In this document: positions 18,945-27,760 of the stretch, piece after piece
How the letters are laid out: each line of letters begins with the position of its first letter
Position numbering within the stretch: the stretch's first letter is position 1
Source of the DNA: Streptomyces griseocarneus
GTDB lineage: Bacteria; Actinomycetota; Actinomycetes; Streptomycetales; Streptomycetaceae
Reading direction: 5' to 3'
Assembly (NCBI GenBank): GCA_003674045.1
Contig: PENC01000004.1
Location: 62,001-126,000 of the forward strand
DNA length: 64,000 bases
Notes under the pieces: model-generated
Told to the model about the DNA's origin: nothing
Database searches by the model: none
Seen by the model: the letters and a program-made list of their open reading frames with translations, nothing else
Program-made: the position numbers and the translations under genes

Positions 18945-19408
18945 GCGGGGGCCCGTGCGGGCGACGGGGGCGGGGCCGAGGACGAGGAGGAGGACGAGGA
19001 AAGAGACGGGGCGGGGGACGGAAGGGCGGACGGGAGGATCACCGTGACCGTGCCGGTGACATGGCGGCCCAGGCGATTCGTACCGACGACGGAGACCTCG
19101 GCGGTGCACTCTCTCATGGAGACGATCCTTCCGGTCAATACCAGTGAATCGCCTGGATAGTTGGGCACACCGAGACGGATCGAAACCTTCCGCAGGTGTG
19201 CCTCCGGCCCGAAGTGATCGGTGACGAACCGGCCCACCAGTCCATTGGTGGTGAGGATGTTCATGAAGATGTCGGGCGAGCCCTTGGCGCGCGCCGCCTC
19301 TGCGTCGTGATGGACATCCTGGAAGTCACGGGACACGAGGGCACCCGCGACGACGAGCGTACGGGTGACGGGCACAGTGAGCGGAGGCAGTTCGTCCCCC
19401 TCCCTCAT
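18941..19408 (-). CDS. chsH1: MaoC-like hydratase subunit (ChsH1-type)
   Basis: This 155-residue hot-dog-fold protein has the hydratase-2 catalytic pattern in DFQDVHHDAEAARAKGSPDI (Asp and His), followed by IFMNILTTNGLVGRF and strands RLGVPNYPGDSLVLTGRI. The family forms heterodimers with a larger MaoC/DUF35 partner, encoded just upstream with an ATGA overlap. The last 30 residues are a low-complexity Ser/Pro/Ala tail, encoded by a GAG-rich repeat on the plus strand, that is not part of the fold. It probably hydrates an enoyl-CoA for the aldolase. Confidence 0.85.
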   Translation of the reverse strand: MREGDELPPLTVPVTRTLVVAGALVSRDFQDVHHDAEAARAKGSPDIFMNILTTNGLVGRFVTDHFGPEAHLRKVSIRLGVPNYPGDSLVLTGRIVSMRECTAEVSVVGTNRLGRHVTGTVTVILPSALPSPAPSLSSSSSSSSAPPPSPARAPA

Positions 19409-20367
19409 CGCGCCGACCGCTCCGCGCGCGCCCGGAATACGGGCAGCAGCTGCTCGCCGTCCACGCCCGCCCCGCCGCCCACCTGCACGAACTCCAGATC
19501 GACGGGCATCCCTATGCGCACCCGGTCATGCGGCACCCCGACGATATTGCTGATCATCCTGACCCCTTCGGCGAGTTGGATCAGCCCGACCGCGTACGGC
19601 GGGTCGAACGCGGGGAGCGCCGGGTGGTGCACGACCACGTACGAGAAGACCGTGCCCGCGCCGCCCGCCTCGACCGCCGTCCACTCCGGCGAACCGCACT
19701 CACCGCACCCCGGCAGCCAGGGGAAGCGCGGGGCCGCGCAGACGTCGCAGCGCTGGAGGAGCAGCTTGCGGGCGGCGACGCCCTCCCAGAAGGCGGCGTT
19801 GTCGCGATTGACGACGGGGAGGGGGCGGGCGCTCTCCGCGGGAGCGGCGTCCCGGCGTGAGGCCGCCGACGGGACCGCCACGCCTGCCGGGGCGTACCGG
19901 AAGACGCGGAAGCGGTGGCTTCCGACGCACTCGCCGTCCACCCGCAGATCGGTCCGCGTGGTGATGAAATACCCGGCGCCGAGCCTGGTGGTCTTGCGGG
20001 GGGACACCGTCTCGATCACGGTGTCGTAGGTGATCGCGTCTCCCGGTCGCAGCGGGCGCGGATACTCCTGCTCGCAGTCGGTGGCGACGACCGCGGTGTA
20101 CCCCGCCGTCGAGAGCAGTCCGACCAGTTCGCGGTAGGCGGGAGAGCGATGGACCGGACCGCCGGGGCCGGGCATGATCCAGGCCTGGAGCATGGTGGGC
20201 GGGGCGATCGCGTCGGGTCCGGTGTAGGCGGGGTTGGTGTCCCCCATGACCTCGCACCAGTGCCTGATCATGGGTGCGTTGACGGGGTCCCCGGCCCGGG
20301 CCGCGGCGGCCGCCGGTCGCCCCTCGTAGCCCTTGAGCAGCGGGTGGATGTCGACGGGGTCGCGCAC
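19405..20367 (-). CDS. chsH2: MaoC hydratase / DUF35 OB-fold fusion (ChsH2-type)
   Basis: This 320-residue fusion has an N-terminal hot-dog MaoC-like domain (about 1-155; MIRHWCEVMGDTNPAYTGPD) and a C-terminal DUF35 domain with a zinc ribbon (CDVCAAPRFPWLPGCGECGS, about 225-245) and an OB-fold (GTVFSYVVVHHPALP). It matches mycobacterial ChsH2, the subunit that binds ChsH1 through MaoC and Ltp2 through DUF35. I chose the GTG at 20367, with GGGAAGGGGG 4-13 bp upstream, over the longer frame at 20505. It is first in an operon whose promoter region holds a strong palindrome. Confidence 0.85.
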   Translation of the reverse strand: MRDPVDIHPLLKGYEGRPAAAAARAGDPVNAPMIRHWCEVMGDTNPAYTGPDAIAPPTMLQAWIMPGPGGPVHRSPAYRELVGLLSTAGYTAVVATDCEQEYPRPLRPGDAITYDTVIETVSPRKTTRLGAGYFITTRTDLRVDGECVGSHRFRVFRYAPAGVAVPSAASRRDAAPAESARPLPVVNRDNAAFWEGVAARKLLLQRCDVCAAPRFPWLPGCGECGSPEWTAVEAGGAGTVFSYVVVHHPALPAFDPPYAVGLIQLAEGVRMISNIVGVPHDRVRIGMPVDLEFVQVGGGAGVDGEQLLPVFRARAERSAR

Positions 20368-20384
20368 CTGGCCCCCTTCCCGAA

Positions 20385-20407
20385 TTATCTGACTGTCCGT
20401 CAGATAA
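20385..20407. promoter_or_regulatory. TetR-type palindromic operator before the chsH2 operon
   Basis: Perfect 9-bp arms TTATCTGAC and GTCAGATAA are separated by five bases and centred about 30 bp upstream of the chsH2-like start. Its AT-rich arms stand out in this DNA. Shape and position fit a TetR-family repressor site; no TetR gene is adjacent, so the regulator would act from elsewhere. Confidence 0.7.
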
Positions 20408-20556
20408 GCGGGGGCTGTCAAGAAGCCGGGGCCAAGGTCCCCGGACGACTCGGCGTACGACGACGGCTGCGCGGTGACACCTCGGTGCCACCGCGCAGCC
20501 ATCACCAGACCCTGTCCACTCTCACCCAGTCAAGTGGCGCCTCCCCGAGCGGGCCC

Positions 20557-20865
20557 CTACTTCACGTAGACGAAGTGCACCACCACGTTGTCCTGACGGA
20601 TGGCGGTGTCGTGGGAGTTGTTCACGCTCGCCGTGTTGTTCTGGTTCGAGGCTCCGGTGCCGGTCGCCTGCTGCTGGCCCGTCGTGGAGTTTCCGTTGTT
20701 GGTGTGCCCTACGCCGCTGCCCACGATGGCGGCTGCCGCCACGTTGGAACCCCGGTTCGCCAGCTGGTTGCCGTCGTCGGCCGAGGCGACGCCGGTGAAG
20801 AGCAGCGCGGCCATCGGCAGGGCGGCCACGGCGGCGAGGACGCGAGCAGTGCGGGTGCTTGCCAT
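20557..20865 (-). CDS. Small secreted Asn/Thr-rich protein
   Basis: This 102-residue protein has a clear signal peptide (RVLAAVAALPMAALLFTGVA, cleavage near ASA-DD). The mature part is Asn-, Gly- and Ser-rich (HTNNGNSTTGQQQATGTGAS; NQNNTASVNNS) and ends in a short beta-like tail (NVVVHFVYVK). A good ribosome site (GGAGGAATT on the coding strand) precedes the ATG. It has no cysteines and no known domain. The composition recalls small surface or spore-associated proteins, but that is a guess. Confidence 0.75.
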   Translation of the reverse strand: MASTRTARVLAAVAALPMAALLFTGVASADDGNQLANRGSNVAAAAIVGSGVGHTNNGNSTTGQQQATGTGASNQNNTASVNNSHDTAIRQDNVVVHFVYVK

Positions 20866-21486
20866 GTCAATTCCTCCAGAACGCAGAACGGAGCAGAACG
20901 AAACTGCTGCTTAGTACTGGGCAGTTGGCCGACCGCCCAGCGGGTTTCCGACGTCGTCGCTGGTTTCAGAATTGCCCACCGAATCCCCGGCGAACCACCC
21001 GTCTCTCGCTATTCCCTCGCAAGCATGACCGCTCACGAATAAACCCCCACCAAACCCCGGACCGCCCCCGAGGGCCCCTTCCCGCACCCTTCGCTCACCG
21101 CGGAGCCCTTACGCCGCACAGGCAGAACCGTTCCGGCCGCAATTCGGCCAAATTCGCCGAAGGCGAACTCCGGGAGTCGGCGGACAAGGAATGAACGTTC
21201 ATCCGCCAAGGGCCCGAAACCCTTACGGGACTTGGGCTGTGAGGGCCGGGACAGGCGTGACGCGCGGGGCACGACGGAGGCGGCCGCTCCCGGCACCGGA
21301 ACGGCGTGAAGATTGCCGGACTCCGGCAATGCGTGCGACTACGGACATCTGTCACCCTCGTCCCGGGCGGGCTCCAGAGCACCTGACTGTGGGATTCCGG
21401 CAACCCCGGAGACCGCGCGCTCCCATGGAGACAACGCGGAACACCGCCCCGCCCGCACGCCCTAGCACCCAGAGGGACCAGAGAAC
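20866..21486. promoter_or_regulatory. Long intergenic region with two palindromes
   Basis: I see no supported gene in these 620 bp. A perfect palindrome ATGAACGTTCAT lies at about 21191-21202, a form typical of TetR-type operators. An inverted repeat ATTGCCGG/CCGGCAAT with a three-base loop lies at about 21312-21330. Both are upstream of the plus-strand membrane-protein gene at 21487 and may regulate it. Confidence 0.4.
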
Positions 21487-22098
21487 GTGAACACCCCGGA
21501 ACCGAACCAGCCGTACACCCCGCCCCAGCCGCAGGCCCAGCCCTCGTACGGGGCTCAGCCGCCGTACGGGACACCACCGCAGTTCGGCGCCCCGCCGTAC
21601 GCGGCCGGGCCGCAGCCCGGCGCCCAGGCGCCGTACGGGCAGTACCCCGGGGCCGCCCCCTACGAGCAGCCGGGCGGCTGGGCGCAGCCCTACGGCGCGG
21701 GCTCGCCGATGCCGAGCGGGATCAAGGCCTCCCGCATCCTGCTCTTCATCATCGGCGGCCTCTACAGCCTCCTCGGCCCCCTGCTCTTCGTCATGGCCTC
21801 CGTCGTCGGCGGGAAGACCGAGGACAAGGACCTGAGCCCCGGCGTGATGTACGCGACCGGTGCCTTCACCCTGATCGTCGGTGTCGCGGCCCTGGTCATC
21901 GCCTCGCGGTTCGGCAAGGGCGGCAACGGCCACCGCATCGGGGCCGTCGTGGTCGCCGCGGTCATCCTGGCCAACGGCATCCTCTCCCTGCTCGCGGGAC
22001 AGGCGCTGTTCATGGCCGGCAACGCCACGGCGCTCGTGATCCTCATCAACTGCCTGAAGAAGGACAACATCGCCTGGTTCAAGCGGCCCCGGGGCTGA
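21487..22098 (+). CDS. Pro/Gln/Tyr-rich membrane protein
   Basis: This 203-residue protein has a disordered N-terminal 75 residues (PYTPPQPQAQPSYGAQPPYG and similar) followed by four predicted membrane helices (ILLFIIGGLYSLLGPLLFVM; GAFTLIVGVAALVIASRF; AVVVAAVILANGILSLLAGQ; FMAGNATALVILINCL). Proteins of this shape are common in actinobacteria, and the tyrosine/proline-rich tail may interact with cell-envelope or division proteins. The function is unknown. Confidence 0.8.
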   Translation: MNTPEPNQPYTPPQPQAQPSYGAQPPYGTPPQFGAPPYAAGPQPGAQAPYGQYPGAAPYEQPGGWAQPYGAGSPMPSGIKASRILLFIIGGLYSLLGPLLFVMASVVGGKTEDKDLSPGVMYATGAFTLIVGVAALVIASRFGKGGNGHRIGAVVVAAVILANGILSLLAGQALFMAGNATALVILINCLKKDNIAWFKRPRG

Positions 22099-22161
22099 CC
22101 CGGGGGCTGCCTCCGAAGCCGCACCTGGTGATCTCGGCCTCGGCACCGTCAGACTCGGGCC

Positions 22162-22938
22162 ATGGAACTCATGGTGCCGGTCGACGGCGGCGAGGTCTGG
22201 GCGGACGACTCGGGCGGCGACGGCCCGCCCCTGGTGCTGCTGCACCCCGCGGTGGGGGACTCCACGATCTGGGACGGCCTCGTCCCGCGGCTCGCCGGGC
22301 GGCACCGGGTGATCCGTCACGACGTCCGCGGCTACGGCTGCTCCCCGGCCCCCACCACGCGTTTCTCCCCGGTCGGGGACCTCGTCAGGGTCCTCGGTCA
22401 CTTCGGCGTCGAACGCGCGGCGCTGGCGGGCTCCAGCATGGGCGGACGCACGGCCATCGACTTCACCCTCGCCGCGCCCGAGCGCGTCACCGCCCTCGCC
22501 CTGCTGTGTCCGGGCGTCTCCGGCTGCCCGAACCTCACCCCGCCCGACACCATGGCGGAGATCGCGCGGCTGGCCCGGGCGGGGGACATGGACGGCCTGG
22601 TCGCCCTGGGCCTGAAGCTCTGGGGGACGGCGGGCACGGGCGACGACGCCGAGGCCGCCGCCCAGCTGCGGGCCGCGATCCCGGGCTGGTTCTCCACCTA
22701 TCCGTATCTGGAGCCCGAGCCGGAGCCGGGTGCCTTCGAGCGCCTCGGTGAGATCCGCGTCCCGTCCGTCCTGGCCCTGGGCGAGCAGGACCAGCCCGAG
22801 GTGGTCCTGCTCAACGAGGACATGGCCACCCGCATCCCCGGCTGCCGCCTCGTACGGCTCCCCGGCATCGACCACTTCCCGACCCTGCGCGACCCGGAGA
22901 CGTCCGCCACGCTGATCCTGGACGCTTGTCGTCGTTGA
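22162..22938 (+). CDS. Alpha/beta-hydrolase
   Basis: This 258-residue protein has the complete alpha/beta-hydrolase set: an oxyanion-hole segment PLVLLHPAVGDSTIWDGLVP, the nucleophile elbow AGSSMGGRTAI (Ser at about residue 93), an Asp in ALGEQDQPEV and the His in PGIDHFPTL. A cap region lies at about 115-185. The substrate is not evident. It lies between a membrane protein and a permease on the same strand with gaps of 50-60 bp. Confidence 0.9.
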   Translation: MELMVPVDGGEVWADDSGGDGPPLVLLHPAVGDSTIWDGLVPRLAGRHRVIRHDVRGYGCSPAPTTRFSPVGDLVRVLGHFGVERAALAGSSMGGRTAIDFTLAAPERVTALALLCPGVSGCPNLTPPDTMAEIARLARAGDMDGLVALGLKLWGTAGTGDDAEAAAQLRAAIPGWFSTYPYLEPEPEPGAFERLGEIRVPSVLALGEQDQPEVVLLNEDMATRIPGCRLVRLPGIDHFPTLRDPETSATLILDACRR

Positions 22939-22990
22939 ATTCCGTACCTAGTCTCGCGAGCCCAAGATCGTACGAGAAGGGCTCGGGTCA

Positions 22991-24433
22991 ATGCAGCCAC
23001 CGAAAACAGGTACGGCGTCATCCTCGTCGTCACCGTCACCGACGGACGATTCCGCAGGCGTCCATGAGCAGGGAGGTTCCCCCGAGGGGTACAAACGCGG
23101 GCTGGGGTCCCGTCAGATCCAGATGATCGCCATTGGCGGGACCATCGGCACCGGGCTGTTCCTCGGTGCCGGTACGGCGATATCGCAGGCGGGGCCCAGC
23201 CTCATCCTCTGGTACGCCGTCGCGGGTCTCGTACTCTTCTTCGTGATGCGCGCCCTCGGCGAACTCCTCACCCACCGGCCCGTCTCCGGCAGCTTCGCGG
23301 AATACGCACGGGAGTTCCTCGGCCCCTTCTGGGGCTACGCCACGGCGTGGACGTACTGGATCATGTGGGTCACCACCGGCATGGCGGAGATCACCGCGGC
23401 CGGCACCTATATGAAGTACTGGTTCCCGAAAGTCGAGCAGTGGCAGACCGCGCTGGTCGCGCTGATCGTCCTGCTCTTCATCAACATGATCTCCGTAAAG
23501 GCGTTCGGCGAGCTCGAATTCTGGTTCGCGCTCATCAAGGTCGTCGCCATCGTCGGCATGATCCTGATCGGTCTTGCCGTGCTCGTCATCGGCTTCGGGG
23601 ACGTCGGCAGGACGGCGTCGGTCACGCATCTGTGGCAGGACGGGGGTGTCGCGCCGAACGGCTGGCACGACTCGCTGATGACCCTCCAGATCGTCCTCTT
23701 CGCCTATCTCGGCGTCGAGCTCATCGGCGTCACGGCGGGCGAGGCGGAGGACCCGAAGAAGAACATCCCGCGGGCCATCAACAGCCTTCCCCTGCGCTTC
23801 GGCCTCTTCTACATCGGCACGCTGCTCGTCATCCTCTCCGTCGTCAGCTGGTCCGAATTCCACCCGGGTGTCAGCCCGTTCGTGGCGGCGTTCGCGAAAA
23901 TCGGTATTCCGGCCGCGGCGGGCGTCGTCAATTTCATCGTGCTCACCTCCGCCCTTTCGTCCTGCAACGCGGGCGGTCTCTACTCCACGGCACGCATGCT
24001 CCGTACAGCGTCCGTCAACGGCCATGCGCCGAAGGCGCTTTCGCGATTGACCGGGCGCGGCGTACCGGCACTCGCCCTGTGGGTCTCGGCGGTGACGATG
24101 GGCATCGGCGTCCTCATCAACGCGCTCGACCCCGAGCACGCCTTCGCGTACATCACGTCCGTTTCCACGGGCGGCGCCATTCTGGTGTGGAGCATCATCG
24201 TGGTGACACATATGAGTTACCGCCGCGCCGTGGCCGCGGGCCGCGCGGAGGCGTCCCCGTACCGCATGCCGGGTGCTCCGTACACCAACTGGATCGCGCT
24301 GCTCTTCTTCGCGGTGGTCACCGTGATCATCGCCTGGAGCTCGGACACGAGGATCGCGCTCTATGTGATGGCGGTGTGGGTGGCCCTGCTGGTGCTCGGC
24401 TGGGCGGCGCTGCGGAAGCGGTCCGCGGCTTAA
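22991..24433 (+). CDS. Amino-acid permease, AAT family (CycA-like)
   Basis: This 480-residue protein has about twelve membrane helices. The family motif QIQMIAIGGTIGTGLFLGAG lies in helix 1, followed by FFVMRALGELLTHRPVSGSF, and GEAEDPKKNIPRAIN in the loop after helix 6. Within the APC superfamily, the run WGYATAWTYWIMWVTTGMAE most resembles the D-serine/D-alanine/glycine transporter CycA. It is predicted to be a proton-driven importer of small neutral amino acids. The Ser-rich N-terminal 30 residues are cytoplasmic. It ends convergently, 5 bp from the AraC gene. Confidence 0.9.
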   Translation: MQPPKTGTASSSSSPSPTDDSAGVHEQGGSPEGYKRGLGSRQIQMIAIGGTIGTGLFLGAGTAISQAGPSLILWYAVAGLVLFFVMRALGELLTHRPVSGSFAEYAREFLGPFWGYATAWTYWIMWVTTGMAEITAAGTYMKYWFPKVEQWQTALVALIVLLFINMISVKAFGELEFWFALIKVVAIVGMILIGLAVLVIGFGDVGRTASVTHLWQDGGVAPNGWHDSLMTLQIVLFAYLGVELIGVTAGEAEDPKKNIPRAINSLPLRFGLFYIGTLLVILSVVSWSEFHPGVSPFVAAFAKIGIPAAAGVVNFIVLTSALSSCNAGGLYSTARMLRTASVNGHAPKALSRLTGRGVPALALWVSAVTMGIGVLINALDPEHAFAYITSVSTGGAILVWSIIVVTHMSYRRAVAAGRAEASPYRMPGAPYTNWIALLFFAVVTVIIAWSSDTRIALYVMAVWVALLVLGWAALRKRSAA

Positions 24434-24438
24434 GCCCT

Positions 24439-25449
24439 TCAGGCGGTCGCGCGTGACGGGGGTGCCCCAGGGGTGGGGGCGCCCCCGTTCACGTACCGGG
24501 CGCGGTGCTCCGTGGGGCGGACGCCCAGCGTCCGCTTGAAGGCCGTACTGAGCGCGTACGAGCTGGAGTAGCCGACCTGGCGGGCGACGGCGCCGACCGT
24601 GGCGTCCGTGGTCGCGAGCAGGTCCGCGGCACGGCAGAGGCGCCATTCGGTGAGGTACGCCATGGGCGGCCGGCCCACGAGCCGGGTGAACCGCTCGGCG
24701 AACGCCGCCCGCGAGACGCCCGCCCGCGCCGCCAGCCCGGCGACCGTCCAGGGGTGCGCGGGGTCTCCGTGGATGAGGTGCAGCGCCCTCCCGACGACGG
24801 GGTCGCCGTGCGCCCGGTACCACGCGGGTGCGTCCGTCGTCGGCAGGTTGAACCATTCGCGCAGGCAGGCCACGAGCAGGAGATCGAGCAGCCGGTCGAG
24901 GACGACCTCCTGCCCCGGCACGTCCTGCCGGACCTCGTGGACGAGCATGTCCAGGGCGGGACAGCCGTCGGGGCACGCCGGGATCCGGGCGCACGGCGGC
25001 AACGCGTCCAGGACACGCCGCCCGGCCCGGCCGGGTACCTGATAGGCGACCACGAGCAGCATGGCCGCCCCGCCGGGCGGCTCCTCGGAGCGGCACGTCG
25101 GCAGGCCCTCGACGACCGCGTAGCCGTCGGGCGTCGTGCAGTACCCCGACGAATTCACCACCGCCAGCGGCGCGGTGTCCGGATCATCGGCGACGGTGAA
25201 GGGCCGCGGCCCGAGGAGCAGGGCCATGTCACCGGTACGCAGCGGCACGGGCTCGCCGGCGTCGGGGGTCACCCATGCGTCACCGCTGAGCATGGAGAGG
25301 AGGTAGAGGACCGAGGCGTCACCGATGTCGTCGGTGTCATTGGTGTCGTTGGTGAACAGCACCGACCACGGCGGATCGACGACCGACTTGTCGAACAGCG
25401 CCCCGACCGGGCGGACATCGCGCAGCAGGCTGGACAGCGTGTCTCCCAT
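24439..25449 (-). CDS. AraC-family transcriptional regulator
   Basis: This 336-residue protein has an N-terminal cupin/AraC-binding domain (about 1-160; PPWSVLFTNDTNDT; LRTGDMALLLGPRPF) and a C-terminal double helix-turn-helix (AGVSRAAFAERFTRLVGRPP, then ARQVGYSSSYALSTAFKRTL and GVRPTEHRARY). The ATG at 25449 begins the conserved domain; the longer frame runs into the divergent gene. It faces the NmrA-type oxidoreductase at 25544 across a 94-bp promoter region, a common regulator/target arrangement. Confidence 0.92.
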   Translation of the reverse strand: MGDTLSSLLRDVRPVGALFDKSVVDPPWSVLFTNDTNDTDDIGDASVLYLLSMLSGDAWVTPDAGEPVPLRTGDMALLLGPRPFTVADDPDTAPLAVVNSSGYCTTPDGYAVVEGLPTCRSEEPPGGAAMLLVVAYQVPGRAGRRVLDALPPCARIPACPDGCPALDMLVHEVRQDVPGQEVVLDRLLDLLLVACLREWFNLPTTDAPAWYRAHGDPVVGRALHLIHGDPAHPWTVAGLAARAGVSRAAFAERFTRLVGRPPMAYLTEWRLCRAADLLATTDATVGAVARQVGYSSSYALSTAFKRTLGVRPTEHRARYVNGGAPTPGAPPSRATA

Positions 25450-25543
25450 AAGCCCACAGCCTAGGCCGATGCTGGACGGACACACATCGAATGCAGACTC
25501 TCGGCCATCGACCGTCCAGCCGGACGCCGATTGACTGGCCTGC

Positions 25544-26422
25544 ATGACCACTTCTTCCTCGCATTCTTCCTCGCACGCACAGAACCGGCCGTCCACGATC
25601 CTGGTGACGGGCGGCACCGGAAAGACGGGCCGCCGCGTGGCCGCGCTGCTGAACGACCGCGGTGTGCAGGCGCGCGTGGCGTCGCGCAAGGACACGGGCG
25701 GCCCGGACGCCGTCCGCTTCGACTGGGCGGACGAGACGACCTGGCCCGCCGCGCTGGCCGGTGTGCGCGCCGTCTACCTCGTCGACTCGCAGACCCCGAA
25801 CGCCCCCGCCGAACTGCGGGCCTTCACCGAGCTGGCCGCCGCGCACGGCGTGGAGCACCTCGTCCTGCTGTCGGCCCGCGTCTGGGCGGAGATGGATGAC
25901 CCGGCCGCCCTGGCCACCGAGGACGCGGTACGGCAGGGAACCGTGCCGTGGACGATCCTGCGGCCGACCTGGTTCGTCCAGAACCTCCTCGAGGAGCCGC
26001 TCTTCGCCGGCCCGCTCGCGGCGGGCGAACTGCGCCTGCCCACCGGCGAGGGCCGCGAGCCGTTCATCGACGCCGAGGACATCGCGGAGGCCGCGGTCGC
26101 CGCGCTGACGGGCGAGGGCCACGCGGGACAGACCTACGAACTGTCCGGGCCGGAGGCGCTGACGTGGGGCGAGGCCGTCGCGGAGGTCGCCCGCGCGACC
26201 GGCCGCGCGTTCCGCTTCACCCCGGTCAGTGAGGAGGAAGCCCTCGCGGAGCTCGTCGCCGCCGGGTGGCCGCGGGAGTTCGCCGAGGTGTACATGCCCC
26301 TGCTCGCCCACATCCGGCACAACCGCAGCACCGCCCTGTCCGACGGCGTGCAGCGGCTCCTGGGCCGCGCGCCGGGCAGCGTCGCGGCGTACGCGGAACG
26401 GGTGGCGAAGGAGACGGCGTGA
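25544..26422 (+). CDS. NmrA-like NAD(P)-binding oxidoreductase
   Basis: This 292-residue Rossmann-fold protein has the nucleotide-binding motif ILVTGGTGKTGRRV near its start, VRAVYLVDSQTPN and HLVLLSARVW in the middle, and PFIDAEDIAEAAVAAL in the substrate part. This is the atypical-SDR/NmrA group, which includes NAD(P)H-quinone reductases and redox sensors. It is divergent from an AraC regulator that probably controls it. Confidence 0.9.
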   Translation: MTTSSSHSSSHAQNRPSTILVTGGTGKTGRRVAALLNDRGVQARVASRKDTGGPDAVRFDWADETTWPAALAGVRAVYLVDSQTPNAPAELRAFTELAAAHGVEHLVLLSARVWAEMDDPAALATEDAVRQGTVPWTILRPTWFVQNLLEEPLFAGPLAAGELRLPTGEGREPFIDAEDIAEAAVAALTGEGHAGQTYELSGPEALTWGEAVAEVARATGRAFRFTPVSEEEALAELVAAGWPREFAEVYMPLLAHIRHNRSTALSDGVQRLLGRAPGSVAAYAERVAKETA

Positions 26423-26591
26423 CGCCCCCTCCTCCTCACTCCCCCCGAATATCCACCCGTTGCGCCCTGGCAACTGCCTGAAATCCCCCTATACCGTATG
26501 GAAGTGAAGCTTCCGCATGCCGGTCGGGCTCAGGGGCGGCGTCAGGGCCTGCCCCCTCGGCCACCAGGACATCGCCCCTTCGGAGGTCGGG

Positions 26592-26963
26592 ATGAAGCGC
26601 CGTGGAATCGTCACCGTCATGGCCATGGCGGGTCTCACCGCCGGGGCGGCCACCGTCGCCGCTCAGGAGAACACCGGCGGGGGTGGCGGCGACGGACCGC
26701 ACCACACGTCCTCGGTGGACTCCCACCAGCTCCTCTGGTCGTCGGGAAACTCGGGTGACCCGGGAGGCCCGGGAAGCACGAGCAATGTCACGACGACCCT
26801 CACCGGCCTCAGCAGCCTCACCCATTCGCACGGCCACGCGACACACCACGCGGAGGTCCACTGCTCCTCGGAGCACGGCCGCTCCGAGTCCCACGTCGTC
26901 GACAAGACCTGGCACGAGGACGGCGGGGTGGTCACGATGCAGGCCACATGCTCGTCGGGCTGA
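26592..26963 (+). CDS. Small secreted His/Ser/Gly-rich protein
   Basis: This 123-residue protein has a signal peptide (MKRRGIVTVMAMAGLTAGAA TV, cleavage near VAA-QE). The mature part is Gly-rich, then His-rich (SLTHSHGHATHHAEVHC), with two Cys near the C-terminus that could form a disulfide. GGAGG lies 7 bp before the ATG at 26592, which decides the start. His clusters suggest metal binding, an inference only. Confidence 0.65.
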   Translation: MKRRGIVTVMAMAGLTAGAATVAAQENTGGGGGDGPHHTSSVDSHQLLWSSGNSGDPGGPGSTSNVTTTLTGLSSLTHSHGHATHHAEVHCSSEHGRSESHVVDKTWHEDGGVVTMQATCSSG

Positions 26964-27017
26964 CGCACAGGGACTGACGCCGGGCCGTTGTCAGACCCGT
27001 ACGGCACAGTGGCGGAC

Positions 27018-27698
27018 ATGGCCTCACAAGCACGCGCCGTCCAGAAACCCCGCCTCCCCGAGTTCCGGCTGCCCGAGCTCCGGTCCTACGCCGGTGACGA
27101 GTTCGCGGCGGACGCCGAGTACGACGAGCTGGAGATCGCGGACCGCGACCTCTCGGGCCAGAACGGCCGGGGCGCCCGCTTCATGGAGTGCGCCCTCACC
27201 CGGTGCACTCTGGACCGGACGACCCTGCGCAAGGCGCGGTTCATCGACTGCGCGCTGACCGGCATACGGGGAGTCGGCACCGACCTGGCCGAGACGCTGT
27301 TCCGTGATGTCGAGCTGGTCGACGCCCGGCTCGGCGGGGTCCAGCTGCACGGGGCGACGCTGGAGCGCGTGGTCGTGCGCGGCGGCAAGCTCGACTACCT
27401 CAACCTGCGCGGAAGCGAACTGCGGGACGTCGTCTTCGAGGGCTGCGTGCTGGTCGAGCCGGATTTCGCGCGGGCGCGGCTCGAACGGGTGGCCTTCCGG
27501 GACTGTGTGCTGCGGCGGGCCGAACTCAGTGGGGCGCGGATGAAGGACGTGGATCTCCGGACGGCCACCGAGCTGGACATCGCGCGCGGCCTCGACTGCC
27601 TCTCCGGCGCCGTGATCAGCCCGTTCCAGCTGATCGACCTGGCCCCGGCCTTCGCGGCACAGCTGGGCGTACGCGTCGAGGACCCGCCCGTCGGCTGA
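27018..27698 (+). CDS. Pentapeptide-repeat protein
   Basis: A roughly 226-residue protein built of A(D/N)LxX-type pentapeptides from about residue 45 to 190 (DLSGQNGRGARFMECALTRC; TTLRKARFIDCALTG; LHGATLERVVVRG; LNLRGSELRDVVFEG; ARLERVAFRDC). It should fold as a right-handed quadrilateral beta-helix. Some members protect DNA gyrase by mimicking DNA; others have unknown roles. The ATG at 27018 is preferred to a TTG 30 bp upstream, as neither has a strong ribosome site. Confidence 0.85.
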   Translation: MASQARAVQKPRLPEFRLPELRSYAGDEFAADAEYDELEIADRDLSGQNGRGARFMECALTRCTLDRTTLRKARFIDCALTGIRGVGTDLAETLFRDVELVDARLGGVQLHGATLERVVVRGGKLDYLNLRGSELRDVVFEGCVLVEPDFARARLERVAFRDCVLRRAELSGARMKDVDLRTATELDIARGLDCLSGAVISPFQLIDLAPAFAAQLGVRVEDPPVG

Positions 27699-27760
27699 GC
27701 GACACGCGCCGGGGGTCTGCAGCCCCCCGGGCAGTGGGAGAACCGATGGTCGGCTCGTCG

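Noticed and set aside
21033..21329. 98-codon minus-strand frame upstream of the membrane-protein gene
   Set aside because: It overlaps palindromes and has no protein-like pattern; better read as regulatory DNA.
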